NCBI GenBank assembly: GCA_014860445.1
Contig: JACZJT010000046.1
Location: 1-39,267 of the forward strand
Length of the DNA: 39,267 nucleotides
From: Burkholderiales bacterium
GTDB taxonomy: Bacteria > Pseudomonadota > Gammaproteobacteria > Burkholderiales > SG8-39
Direction: 5' to 3'
Shown here: positions 16,203 through 23,522 of the stretch, in pieces
Position numbering within the stretch: position 1 is the stretch's first letter
Layout: every line of letters begins with the position of its first letter
Position numbers and translations under genes: made by a program
The notes under the pieces: model-generated
Told to the model about the DNA's origin: nothing
The model's input: only the letters and a program-made list of their open reading frames with translations
The model's database searches: none

Positions 16203-16431
16203 AAGTGACGCTTGTCGTGTGTCTCAGCATGGACAGGAGGTTCAGAAAGATCAGATGCGCGATGCGCTTCTTGTCCGCGCGTGCCCGCTCGCGGCGAAGC
16301 CGGCGGCAGAGGACGCGCGCCCGCGTCAGTTCGGACACCGGGCCGGACGTAAGCGTTCGCGCGCGCCTTGGGATGGGCGCGTCGCCAAACAGATCGCCGG
16401 AGTCTCCGCCATTGCCCGTGATACTCGCCAT
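16201..16431 (-). CDS. Possible small basic protein
   Basis: 76 residues if started at the ATG at 16431, which has GAGG 7 bp upstream. The C-terminal half is very Arg-rich (SELTRARVLCRRLRRERARADKKRIAHL) and could form one long helix. I do not recognise a family. The main support is the palindromic site 8, 79 bp upstream and usable on this strand. Coding on the opposite strand is no better supported. The region 16432-16721 holds only site 8 and no other gene I can defend. Confidence 0.35.
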   Translation of the reverse strand: MASITGNGGDSGDLFGDAPIPRRARTLTSGPVSELTRARVLCRRLRRERARADKKRIAHLIFLNLLSMLRHTTSVT

Positions 16432-16482
16432 ATCGCACCTCGCACGTTTGCGACGGTCTGTGCGCCGTCGTTCGTAACGGAT

Positions 16483-16525
16483 AGTTTCCGCGATGCGGCC
16501 TGCGTGTTCTATGCGTTGGCGCACA
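16483..16525. promoter_or_regulatory. Crp-type palindrome, site 8, possibly bidirectional
   Basis: The core TATGCGT-TG-GCGCACA (16510-16525, plus strand) has flanks that also fit the consensus on the minus strand (CTATGTGCGCCAACGCATAG, very like site 2). On the minus strand GAAACT (16488-16483) is exactly 29.5 bp from the centre. On the plus strand AGTTAT (16547-16552) is at the same offset. It could serve the small gene at 16431 (minus) and the glycine-rich gene at 16722 (plus). Confidence 0.5.
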
Positions 16526-16721
16526 TAGGGCTGAATAGATAAGCATAGTTATCGGGCCGCTGCGCCACCACGGGACTAGCGCCGAACCAGGGGCTGGGTT
16601 CGCTGCCGAACAGACCGCAGCGGTCGGCCGGCGTAGATTCATACCATCCTTACGGACGCCGAAACGGCGTGCGCTGCGCAGCAGCGGTCCCCCAGTTTGT
16701 TGATTCCCATCCGGAGAATTT

Positions 16722-16943
16722 ATGAAGGCTTCTTTTGCAATGATCGTCGGTGCACTGCCCCTGCTGCTCCCCGGGGCTGCAGTCGCGCAGGGCGGAAACA
16801 TGATGAATACCGGCAACTGGGGCGGCGGCTGGATGGGCGGAGTCGGCGGGATGGGTGGCTATGCCGGCCCGTGGACATCGGCTTTGCTGGTTATCGCGGT
16901 CCTCGTCCTGTTGGCCCTGGTGATCACGCAAAAACGCAAGTGA
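16722..16943 (+). CDS. Small glycine-rich secreted/membrane-anchored protein
   Basis: 73 residues. The signal peptide runs to about residue 22 (GAAVAQG). A Gly/Met/Trp-rich segment (NWGGGWMGGVGGMGGYAG) is followed by one transmembrane helix (about 51-68) and a basic cytoplasmic tail (TQKRK). It has the same plan as the protein at 29383-29634 (GGGWMAGGYGG, then a TM helix and SQKKK), so they are paralogs. The membrane segment and tail resemble those of small SHOCT-type or DUF-type envelope proteins, but no SHOCT domain is present. The ribosome-binding site GGAGA is 6 bp upstream. The function is unknown. Confidence 0.75.
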   Translation: MKASFAMIVGALPLLLPGAAVAQGGNMMNTGNWGGGWMGGVGGMGGYAGPWTSALLVIAVLVLLALVITQKRK

Positions 16944-17035
16944 TCGGCAGCGACGGCTGCGACCCATTGCGGCCGCTTTGATCCGGCCTGCACGTTTCCC
17001 TGGATTTCGGGCGCGATGAAATTGAGGTTCCCGTG

Positions 17036-17078
17036 TGTGCGGGGCCGCACGGAGCCCGCATCGTTTCCGGCGTACAAA
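17036..17078 (+). promoter_or_regulatory. Crp-type palindrome, site 9, with -10 (for the DUF3096 gene)
   Basis: The core TGTGCGG-GG-CCGCACG (17036-17051) is a perfect palindrome over its outer positions except the last base. TACAAA at 17073-17078 lies exactly 29.5 bp from the centre and matches four of six -10 bases. The DUF3096 start codon is at 17153. Confidence 0.6.
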
Positions 17079-17152
17079 TTGTATTGCGTGAGCGGAAGCG
17101 CACCGAATCCCGGGATGCCGCCGGGTCCTCTACCTGAAGAAAGGGCAGCACC

Positions 17153-17305
17153 ATGAATATCAACTTGGGCCTTACACCTCTGATATCGCTGATCGCCGGG
17201 ATTCTTATTTTGATCGTTCCCAGGCTGCTCAACTATATCGTTGCGATCTATTTAATCGCCGTCGGTCTGATCGGGCTGTTCGGTGTCGGCCATTTGCGCC
17301 TCTGA
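17153..17305 (+). CDS. DUF3096 small membrane protein
   Basis: 50 residues. The sequence around PLISLIAGILILIVPRLLNY and IVAIYLIAVGLIGL matches the DUF3096 family: two short hydrophobic helices joined at a conserved Pro-Arg-Leu-Leu-Asn turn. Family members are tiny inner-membrane proteins of unknown function. AAGGG lies about 8 bp before the ATG. It has its own proposed promoter at site 9, and the next gene starts 65 bp later on the same strand. Confidence 0.85.
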   Translation: MNINLGLTPLISLIAGILILIVPRLLNYIVAIYLIAVGLIGLFGVGHLRL

Positions 17306-17370
17306 TCGGCTGATGGTTCGCGCCAACGCCTGCCGGATAGCCCGGCAATTGCACTGAAAGGAATGCCATC

Positions 17371-17796
17371 ATGAAGCATGCATCTGATCGAGACACGGCA
17401 GGGTTTATTCAACGGGTGATCGACCGCTCCGGTTTGTCGGTATTCGCGGCCGGTGCCCTGCTTGCCGCCGGTATCGCGGCGGCTGCAGGCGGCGATCTGA
17501 CGGAAGCACAGCTGCGTTACAAACAGGACCGCGCAGCCTGCCTCGGCAAGCAGCCCGATCAGGATCGCGCCGCCTGCCTGCGGGAAGCGGGCGCCGCGCT
17601 GCAAGAGGCCAAGCGCGGGCGTCTCACGGACGAAAACGGCGCGTACGAACAAAACCGGCTGAGCCGCTGCGAGCGCCTGCCGGCGGACGACCGCGCCGAC
17701 TGCGTGCGCCGGATGCACGGCGAGGGGACGGTCAGCGGCAGCGTGGAGAGCGGCGGCACCTTCCGCGAGCTTCGCACGACGGTGCCGGCGAAGTAG
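17371..17796 (+). CDS. Hypothetical membrane-anchored Cys-containing protein
   Basis: 141 residues. A hydrophobic Ala/Gly-rich segment (about 24-42, LSVFAAGALLAAGIAAAAGG) near the N-terminus is a signal anchor or an uncleaved signal. The outer part has spaced cysteines in a repeated DRAxCL pattern: QDRAACLGKQ, QDRAACLREAG, then LSRCERLPADDRADCVRRM. Regularly spaced Cys pairs suggest disulfides or helical hairpins in the periplasm. I do not recognise a named family. A good ribosome-binding site (AAAGGAAT) is about 8 bp before the ATG. The gene lies between the DUF3096 gene and another secreted protein gene on the same strand. Confidence 0.65.
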   Translation: MKHASDRDTAGFIQRVIDRSGLSVFAAGALLAAGIAAAAGGDLTEAQLRYKQDRAACLGKQPDQDRAACLREAGAALQEAKRGRLTDENGAYEQNRLSRCERLPADDRADCVRRMHGEGTVSGSVESGGTFRELRTTVPAK

Positions 17797-17826
17797 CGAT
17801 GATGAGCACGGACACGCGGAAGTGGC

Positions 17827-18303
17827 GTGACCCGCTGTGGATCGGTTTCAGTGCGTAAGTTATTGGCTGTCGTACTTGCCGCGTGCGTCGGGCTGGCCGG
17901 TTCGGCAACGCAGGCGAACGCGGGCTTGTTTTCGGCGACGCGCGAGGTCATTGCGATGCTCGCCGATGAATTATTCGTGGGTGAGGCAGAAGGCCATCTC
18001 GACGGATCGGGAACCCTGGCGATTCATTCGCAAAAGAACCCCGGGCTCACCTGCCGGGGACAGTTTGTTTCCAGCGAAGAACTCGGCGGTTCGGGAACCT
18101 TCCTGTGCAGCGACGGCGCCACCGCGACATTCGATTTTCGGCGACAGGGCCTGTTCCGCGGCTACGGTGCCGGCAATTTCACCCGTGGCGGCTTGAGTTT
18201 TGTCTACGGATTCGCAGCGGAAGAAGCCGCGCCCTATTTGAATCTGCCACGGGGCAAGAAGCTTGCGCTCAACGGACCCGTGCTGAAACTGATCGACATC
18301 TAG
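17827..18303 (+). CDS. Conserved-type hypothetical secreted protein
   Basis: 158 residues from the GTG at 17827 (GGAAG 6 bp upstream); a GTG at 17851 (VRKLLAVVLAACVG) is an alternative. The signal peptide is followed by NAGLFSATREVIAMLAD. The mature part (GEAEGHLDGSGTLAIHSQ, LTCRGQFVSSEELGGSGTFLCSDG, TFDFRRQGLFRGYGAGNFTRGGLSFVYG) looks like a small beta-sandwich with two cysteines positioned for a disulfide. Proteins with this pattern are common hypothetical proteins in proteobacteria, and the function is unknown. Confidence 0.65.
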   Translation: MTRCGSVSVRKLLAVVLAACVGLAGSATQANAGLFSATREVIAMLADELFVGEAEGHLDGSGTLAIHSQKNPGLTCRGQFVSSEELGGSGTFLCSDGATATFDFRRQGLFRGYGAGNFTRGGLSFVYGFAAEEAAPYLNLPRGKKLALNGPVLKLIDI

Positions 18304-18337
18304 GCGCTGCGCGAAATTTCCGCGCGCGGCTTTCCGC

Positions 18338-18532
18338 TCAAGCCGTCTTCGCGACGGAAAAAACGCCGATCGCGCTGAACGAGGCCAGTTCCCCGGGTTC
18401 GTTCAGTTCCGCTTTGAGCGCGGTATTATGTCCGCAGTCCGCGCAACGCACGAACCAGCGTCCGCTTTGCAGTTCCGGGACTTTGAAGCGAAGCGGCAAA
18501 GTGCAGGTGGCGCAGAGAAGTGCGGCTTGCAT
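18338..18532 (-). CDS. Small zinc-ribbon protein
   Basis: 64 residues from the ATG at 18532, which has AAAGGA 6 bp upstream. Two CxxC knuckles (C7/C10 in LLCATC, C30/C33 in VRCADCGH) separated by a short hydrophobic strand (LPLRFKVPEL) form a typical zinc ribbon. The C-terminus is not characteristic. It begins 47 bp downstream of the stop of crp paralog 3 on the same strand, so the two may be co-transcribed. The role is unknown; rubredoxin-like or nucleic-acid-binding ribbons are both possible. Confidence 0.6.
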   Translation of the reverse strand: MQAALLCATCTLPLRFKVPELQSGRWFVRCADCGHNTALKAELNEPGELASFSAIGVFSVAKTA

Positions 18533-18579
18533 GGCATCCTTTCGTGGCAGGTTATTTTGAAGATCCGCCTCGGCGTGGG

Positions 18580-19299
18580 TCAGGCGGGGACCCTGTAGGG
18601 GAGCAGGCGTTCGAATTCGTTCTTTACCACCGCATAGCATTCGCAGACGCGTTTTTCCAGTCCCGGCCGGTTCAGCACTGTAATCTTGCCGCGGCTGTAA
18701 TTGATCAGCTTCGCCTGCTGCAACTTGCCTGCCGCTTCAGTCACGCCCTCGCGGCGTACGCCCAGCATATTGGCAATCAATTCCTGCGTCATGATGAGTT
18801 CGCTGTCCTTCAGTCTGTCTATGCTCAGCAGCAGCCAGCGGCATAGTTGCTGGTCTAGCGAATGATGCCGGTTGCACACCGAGGTCTGCGCCATCTGCGT
18901 GATCAGGGTTTGCGTGTAGCGCAGCGCAAGGTGCTGGAACGCGCCGCCGAGCGCGAACTCCATTTTGAGCGCGGGCACGGGCATGCGATAGGCATGACCG
19001 GCGCATTGCACCACCGCCCGGTTGGTCGTGCTTTCGCCGCCCATGAACAGCGAAATGCCGACCAGGCCTTCGTTGCCGGTAATGGCGATCTCGGAGGAAG
19101 CGCCGTTGGTCGTGACGTACAGCAGCGAAACAATCCCGGAAATGGGAAAGTACAGGTAGTTGAGCCGGCCGCCGGATTCGTACAGCACCCATCCCAGAGG
19201 CATGGCGATGAGTTCGAGTTCGGGCAGCAATCGAACGTAGCTCTCTTCCGGCAACGCCGCGAGGAGATGATTTTTCCTGTGATTATTCGCTGATTTCAA
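18580..19299 (-). CDS. Crp/Fnr-family transcriptional regulator, paralog 3
   Basis: About 239 residues from a TTG at 19299 (LKSANNHRKNHLLAALP), chosen because it aligns with the starts of the other two paralogs, has AAAGGCAG upstream, and leaves the palindromic site 10 outside the gene. An ATG at 19452 would add 51 residues of unlike sequence and run through that site. The beta-roll carries YFPISGIVSLLYV and GNEGLVGISLFMGGES. The winged helix is TQELIANMLGVRREGVTEA. Shared Cys/His residues sit in SVCNRHH, QLCRWLL and VCECY. It is divergent from the M48 protease and NO reductase genes, which carry sites 11 and 12. Confidence 0.88.
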   Translation of the reverse strand: MKSANNHRKNHLLAALPEESYVRLLPELELIAMPLGWVLYESGGRLNYLYFPISGIVSLLYVTTNGASSEIAITGNEGLVGISLFMGGESTTNRAVVQCAGHAYRMPVPALKMEFALGGAFQHLALRYTQTLITQMAQTSVCNRHHSLDQQLCRWLLLSIDRLKDSELIMTQELIANMLGVRREGVTEAAGKLQQAKLINYSRGKITVLNRPGLEKRVCECYAVVKNEFERLLPYRVPA

Positions 19300-19363
19300 G
19301 CGGCTGCCTTTGTCTGGGGGGGGCCGCCGGGATGCTTGCTCCCGGATACGCCACAAAGATAGC

Positions 19364-19406
19364 AGTCTAGCGGTCGCGTTCGACGGTGTATGTTCGGTAA
19401 GGCACA
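19364..19406 (-). promoter_or_regulatory. Crp-type palindrome, site 10, with -10 (for crp paralog 3)
   Basis: The core TGTGCCT-TA-CCGAACA on the minus strand (19391-19406) is flanked by TA. TAGACT at 19369-19364 starts exactly 29.5 bp from the centre and matches four of six -10 bases. A second half-site (TTTGTGCGCATA) overlaps its upstream edge at 19407-19418. It supports the internal TTG start of paralog 3. Confidence 0.6.
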
Positions 19407-19546
19407 TATGCGCACAAACCTTGCGCAAACTGGCAGCTAAGCCGCGGGGCAATCGCGGTTTTGTACCCCGCGGGCAGCTACGTGCGCGCGCGGAAGTGCA
19501 GGGCCGCCATTCGGCTCCGGATTTATTTCAGAGTTTCGTCCTCATA

Positions 19547-19562
19547 TGTTCGCTAGCACACA
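19547..19562 (+). promoter_or_regulatory. Crp-type palindrome, site 11 (for the M48 protease)
   Basis: The core TGTTCGC-TA-GCACACA is preceded by TA and followed by GACG, matching the consensus flanks very well. Unlike most sites the nearest -10-like hexamer (TATTGT, 19576-19581) is only 21.5 bp from the centre. The protease start is at 19667. Together with site 10 it forms the divergent regulatory region 19300-19666. Confidence 0.6.
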
Positions 19563-19666
19563 GACGAAACGTCCCTATTGTGCTGATGGCGCAGAAACCA
19601 CATACTCGCTTCGCGGCGGCGTCCCGTTGGGAAGCGCGGGATGCCTACGGATACATGGGGGGAGCC

Positions 19667-20437
19667 ATGAAGACGTGCATCGCGGTGGTGCTGTTGCTTT
19701 TCGGCGGAATGTGCTTTGCGCAGATCCCGCCGCAGACCGGGACGGCCTATCCGGACTCGGAGGCGGATGCGGCATGGCGCGGGCTCGCAGCGGGCTATGT
19801 GCGCCAGGCGCTCAAGGACCGGACGCTGGACCGGGACGGGATCCTGAACGCGCGCGTTGATGCCGTGATGGCTACAGTCGGTGCGGCGGTGGCGGCCATC
19901 GACGCACGTTTTGCGCATGCTTCCTGGCACGCCATACTCATCAGCGATTTCGGCTACGGTGCCGCGGCATTTCCCGGCGAAACCATTATCGTCGACGCGA
20001 GCTTCGTGCGCACGCTGCAGCTCAACGACGACGAGCTCGCGCTGATTCTCGCGCACGAGGCGGCGCATGTCGTCGCCGGCCACGCCGCGGTGAAACTCTC
20101 GTTCATGGCGGAATTTCTTGGCAAGGAAAAAGTCCCCAACGCGCGCACGGCGCTGCTCGAGTTTTTTGCCAATGATGCCTATGCTGCCGTCTATCAGCCC
20201 AGGGCGGAAATGCAGGAACGCGAGGCCGACTCGCTCGGAGCGGCCATTTTCTTTGCGACCGGCTACGATGCGCGACGGGCTCTGAGGGTATTCGACAAGC
20301 TGGCAGACCTGGAAACCCGCGAGGAACGGCACGACCTGGACTCGCACGATATCGCGACGGCTCGCAAACGGGCAATTTCCGGGGTGCTGGCCGACCTGCA
20401 GCGGCTTCACACGCAACGCGAATCGAAACCACAATAG
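19667..20437 (+). CDS. M48-family metalloprotease
   Basis: 256 residues from the ATG at 19667 (GGGGGAG 3-8 bp upstream). The signal peptide (MKTCIAVVLLLFGGMCFAQ) indicates export. The zinc motif HEAAH is at about residues 130-134 and the third-ligand motif EREADSLGA at about residues 184-192, as in M48/BepA-type proteases. The length matches short periplasmic M48 proteins without TPR repeats. Such enzymes degrade misassembled outer-membrane or lipoprotein substrates during envelope stress. Reading upstream of 19667 is open but crosses the operator and has no good start. A small hairpin lies just after the stop codon (20459-20476). Confidence 0.85.
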   Translation: MKTCIAVVLLLFGGMCFAQIPPQTGTAYPDSEADAAWRGLAAGYVRQALKDRTLDRDGILNARVDAVMATVGAAVAAIDARFAHASWHAILISDFGYGAAAFPGETIIVDASFVRTLQLNDDELALILAHEAAHVVAGHAAVKLSFMAEFLGKEKVPNARTALLEFFANDAYAAVYQPRAEMQEREADSLGAAIFFATGYDARRALRVFDKLADLETREERHDLDSHDIATARKRAISGVLADLQRLHTQRESKPQ

Positions 20438-20458
20438 TCGTTTAGAGTGACCTTCAGG

Positions 20459-20476
20459 CCGCATTTCAATATGCGG
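20459..20476 (+). terminator. Weak hairpin after the M48 gene
   Basis: CCGCAT pairs with ATGCGG around a 6-base loop, 22 bp after the stop codon, without a clear T tract. It could be a weak terminator or an mRNA 3'-end stabiliser. Confidence 0.3.
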
Positions 20477-20506
20477 TGATGTACCCCTTATTCTTGAAAC
20501 AGGCTA

Positions 20507-20549
20507 AGTGCGCTGGCGCACGGAACGAGGTCACAACTTCATTTAGCCT
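20507..20549 (+). promoter_or_regulatory. Crp-type palindrome, site 12, with -10 (for the NO reductase gene)
   Basis: The core AGTGCGC-TG-GCGCACG (20507-20522) is followed by GAACG. TAGCCT at 20544-20549 starts exactly 29.5 bp from the centre and keeps T1, A2 and T6. The NO reductase start codon is 63 bp beyond the core, giving a predicted leader of about 30 bases. No NorR-type or NsrR-type site is evident to me here. Confidence 0.6.
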
Positions 20550-20584
20550 GATTTTCCGCGCGCACGAATCGAAGCCTTATCCGC

Positions 20585-22918
20585 ATGCTGAACCAAATCG
20601 CAGCGACCGTGGCTCCGTCATCTGCGGGCCGCGCCGGTCAGAGGCTGTCGCCATGGTGGCGGCGCGCCAGCCTTCTTACCATGGCGATCGGTTTCTCGGT
20701 CCTCATTCTGCTGACGGTCAAGGTCTATCATGAGGCGCCGCCCATTCCGGACAGGGTGACGAGCTCCGGCGGCTCCGTCCTGTACACCGGCGAAGACATT
20801 CGCGATGGCCAGCAGGTATTTCTCAAATACGGTCTGATGGACAACGGGTCGATTTGGGGCCACGGTGCGTTGCTCGGCCCGGATTTCTCGGCCGAGTATC
20901 TGCACACCCTGGCCCTACATTCCGCGACGAGCATCGCCCAGCAGCGCTACGCCCGCCTGCCCGATCAGTTGACGCCCCCCCAGCGCGCCATGGTCGACGC
21001 GGAAGTGCGGACCGAACTGAAGCGGAATCGCTACGATCCCCAGACAGGGGTGCTGGCGGTGGAGCCCGCCTACGAAGACTGGTTCCGGCACCAGAGCAGC
21101 GTGTGGATCGATTACTTTTCGGATCCTGCCGGAAACGGCGGTCTAAGAGCCAGAACGATCAGCGATCCGCTTGAACTGAAGCAACTCAGCGCCTTTGTGG
21201 CGTGGGCCGCCTGGGCATCAGTTGCCAGCAGACCGGGCACAACGCATTCGTACACCAACAACTTCCCGTTCGATCCCGTGGCAGGTAATACGCCGACTGC
21301 GGACGCGGTGCTGTGGAGTGCATTGAGTCTGGTCTTCCTCCTGGGTGGTACTGCGGCGGTGTTACTTGCGTTCGGGAAGTTCGACATTCTCGGCTGGAAG
21401 GCCAGCCCCGCGTATCTGCACCCGAAGCTGCCGGGACTCGGCGTGACGCTTGGTCAGCGCGCAACCTTGAAATACTTCGCAGTGGTCGCGCTGCTGTTCG
21501 TCGCGCAAACGCTGGTCGGCAGCGCCGTCGCTCACTTCCGCGCGGACCCGGGGACCTTCTATGGTTTCGATCTCGCCGCATGGCTGCCGAGCAATCTCCT
21601 GCGCACCTGGCATCTGCAACTTGCGATCTTCTGGATCGCCACCGCCTATGTGGCGGGCGCACTTTTTGTCGCCGCAGCGCTCGGCGGACGCGACCCCACC
21701 GGGCAAAAGAAAAGCATCGACATCCTGTTCTGGGCATTGGTGGTCGTGGTCGCCGGCAGCCTGCTGGGCGAATGGGCCGGCATGCGCCAGCTTCTGCCGA
21801 AACTTTGGTTCTGGTTCGGCAACCAGGGATGGGAATACCTCGAACTTGGCCGCGCCTGGCAAATGCTGCTCGCGGTCGCGCTGCTGTTCTGGTTTTTCCT
21901 GCTGGTTCGTGCGCTCGGTCCCGCGTTGCGTGATCACGAGCGCCGCGAGATCGCCGGGCTGTTCCTGTGCGCTGCAGTTGCGATCCCCGTATTTTATCTG
22001 CCGGCGATGTTTTTCGACGGCGCGACCCATTTCTCCGTAGTCGATGCCTGGCGATTCTGGATCATTCACCTTTGGGTTGAAGGATTTTTCGAATTCTTCG
22101 TGACGGTCATGGTGGCGATCATCTTTCTCGGGCTGGGCGCCCTGACGCGCCTTACAGCGACGCGTGTCATTTACCTTGATGCCATTCTCTTTTTCGCGGG
22201 CGGGTTTATCGGTACCGGGCACCATTGGTATTGGAGCGGCCAGACCAGCTTCAACATGGCGGTGAGCGCCCTGTTTTCCGCTCTCGAAGTCGTGCCGCTG
22301 ACGCTGATCACCCTCGACGCCTGGGATTTCGTCAAACTGTCGCGGCCAGGATCCGACGCTGCGTCCGGGCGCGAGGAGGTGCCGCACAAATGGACCTTTT
22401 ATTTCCTCATGGCGGTCGGCTTTTGGAATTTTCTTGGCGCCGGGGTTTTCGGTTTTCTCATCAACCTGCCGATTGTCAGTTACTTCGAAGCCGGCACGCT
22501 GCTAACAATCAATCACGGTCATGCGGCGATGATGGGTGTGTTTGGCATGCTCGGTATCGGCCTTGCCGTCTTCGTCGTTCGCGAGACGGTCAGCGATGCG
22601 CTGTGGCGTGTACTGGAGAAATATGTACGCGTTGCGTTCTGGGGACTCAACGGCGGCTTGCTGATGATGGTGGTCATGAGCCTGTTTCCGGCAGGGGTCC
22701 TGCAATTTGTCGACGTGCTCGAGAACGGCTACTGGCACGCCCGCAGCCTCGCCTACACCGGGGGCGGTCTGGCGCGGCTGCTGGAATGGTCGCGCATGCC
22801 CGGGGATCTGGTATTCATCGCATTCGGCGCGGTGCCGATAGCGATTGTCGCGGTGCGCGCCTATCTCAACGGCAAATCCGATGTTGCGTCAATCCAAGCG
22901 CGGGAGCGGCCACGATGA
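20585..22918 (+). CDS. norZ: Quinol-dependent nitric oxide reductase (qNOR)
   Basis: 777 residues, the length of single-subunit qNOR (also called NorB/NorZ), which reduces two NO to N2O using quinol in the inner membrane. The N-terminal extension (about 45-250; DGQQVFLKYGLMDNGSIWGHGA and GPDFSAEYLH) is the fused, heme-free NorC-like domain typical of qNOR. About 14 membrane helices follow. The catalytic subunit core contains HLQLAIFWIATAYV, IIHLWVEGFFEFF, GTGHHWYWSG and LTINHGHAAMMG, supplying the conserved His ligands for heme b, heme b3 and the non-heme iron. No norC, norD or norQ is nearby, as expected for qNOR. The gene is led by operator site 12. Its ribosome-binding site is weak. Confidence 0.93.
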   Translation: MLNQIAATVAPSSAGRAGQRLSPWWRRASLLTMAIGFSVLILLTVKVYHEAPPIPDRVTSSGGSVLYTGEDIRDGQQVFLKYGLMDNGSIWGHGALLGPDFSAEYLHTLALHSATSIAQQRYARLPDQLTPPQRAMVDAEVRTELKRNRYDPQTGVLAVEPAYEDWFRHQSSVWIDYFSDPAGNGGLRARTISDPLELKQLSAFVAWAAWASVASRPGTTHSYTNNFPFDPVAGNTPTADAVLWSALSLVFLLGGTAAVLLAFGKFDILGWKASPAYLHPKLPGLGVTLGQRATLKYFAVVALLFVAQTLVGSAVAHFRADPGTFYGFDLAAWLPSNLLRTWHLQLAIFWIATAYVAGALFVAAALGGRDPTGQKKSIDILFWALVVVVAGSLLGEWAGMRQLLPKLWFWFGNQGWEYLELGRAWQMLLAVALLFWFFLLVRALGPALRDHERREIAGLFLCAAVAIPVFYLPAMFFDGATHFSVVDAWRFWIIHLWVEGFFEFFVTVMVAIIFLGLGALTRLTATRVIYLDAILFFAGGFIGTGHHWYWSGQTSFNMAVSALFSALEVVPLTLITLDAWDFVKLSRPGSDAASGREEVPHKWTFYFLMAVGFWNFLGAGVFGFLINLPIVSYFEAGTLLTINHGHAAMMGVFGMLGIGLAVFVVRETVSDALWRVLEKYVRVAFWGLNGGLLMMVVMSLFPAGVLQFVDVLENGYWHARSLAYTGGGLARLLEWSRMPGDLVFIAFGAVPIAIVAVRAYLNGKSDVASIQARERPR

Positions 22919-23015
22919 ATCAAGGAACTGAGCGGTGAACTTGCGCGACGAGGGCTTGATTTTCTCCACTGCCAGCCTCACCTGGATGGAAGTCGCATCG
23001 AACAAGGAACCCGCC

Positions 23016-23450
23016 GTGAGCGATTCGCTGCATCTCGTCTGCCCCCACTGCAATGCAGTCAATCGCGCGCGTGCGCAACGACTGCAGGAAAGTCCCAATT
23101 GCGGCAAATGCCACGAGCCACTGTTCAGCGCCCATCCGGTGGCGCTGACCGGGGCCAGCTTTGCCACGCACATAGAGCGCAACGACATACCGGTGCTGGT
23201 GGATTTCTGGGCGCCCTGGTGCGGGCCCTGCAAAATGATGGCGCCGCAGTTCGTCCAGGCTGCGGCCATGCTGGAACCGCGCGCGCGCCTGGCCAAGGTG
23301 GACACCGAAGCGGAGCCGGCGCTCGGCGCCCGCTATGGCATACGCAGCATTCCCACGCTCGCACTGTTCAAAGAGGGGCGCGAGATCGCGCGGCAGGCCG
23401 GCGCGATGTCCGCGCAGGACATCGTGCGCTGGGCCGAATCGCGTTTGTGA
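23016..23450 (+). CDS. trxC: Thioredoxin 2
   Basis: 144 residues from the GTG at 23016 (AAGGA 7 bp upstream), which gives the family N-terminus (V/M)SDSLHLVCPHC; an in-frame ATG-like start at 22935 would add 27 atypical residues. The N-terminal zinc motif is C9-x2-C12 and C29-x2-C32. The thioredoxin active site is W-C69-G-P-C72, and the cis-proline motif is SIPTL. TrxC is an oxidative-stress thioredoxin of the cytoplasm that reduces ribonucleotide reductase and protein disulfides and can carry zinc. It lies 97 bp after the NO reductase gene and 72 bp before cbpA on the same strand, so they may be co-transcribed. Confidence 0.93.
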   Translation: MSDSLHLVCPHCNAVNRARAQRLQESPNCGKCHEPLFSAHPVALTGASFATHIERNDIPVLVDFWAPWCGPCKMMAPQFVQAAAMLEPRARLAKVDTEAEPALGARYGIRSIPTLALFKEGREIARQAGAMSAQDIVRWAESRL

Positions 23451-23522
23451 CGCCGCGCGCCGCGCCAGGTTCGAGGTCGCAGCCAGGTACTTGCAGGCAA
23501 CCCACACTCTGAGCGGACATAA

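Noticed and set aside
21362..22387. Long open frame opposite the NO reductase gene
   Set aside because: The plus strand encodes unmistakable qNOR helices and His ligands. The minus frame is a shadow.
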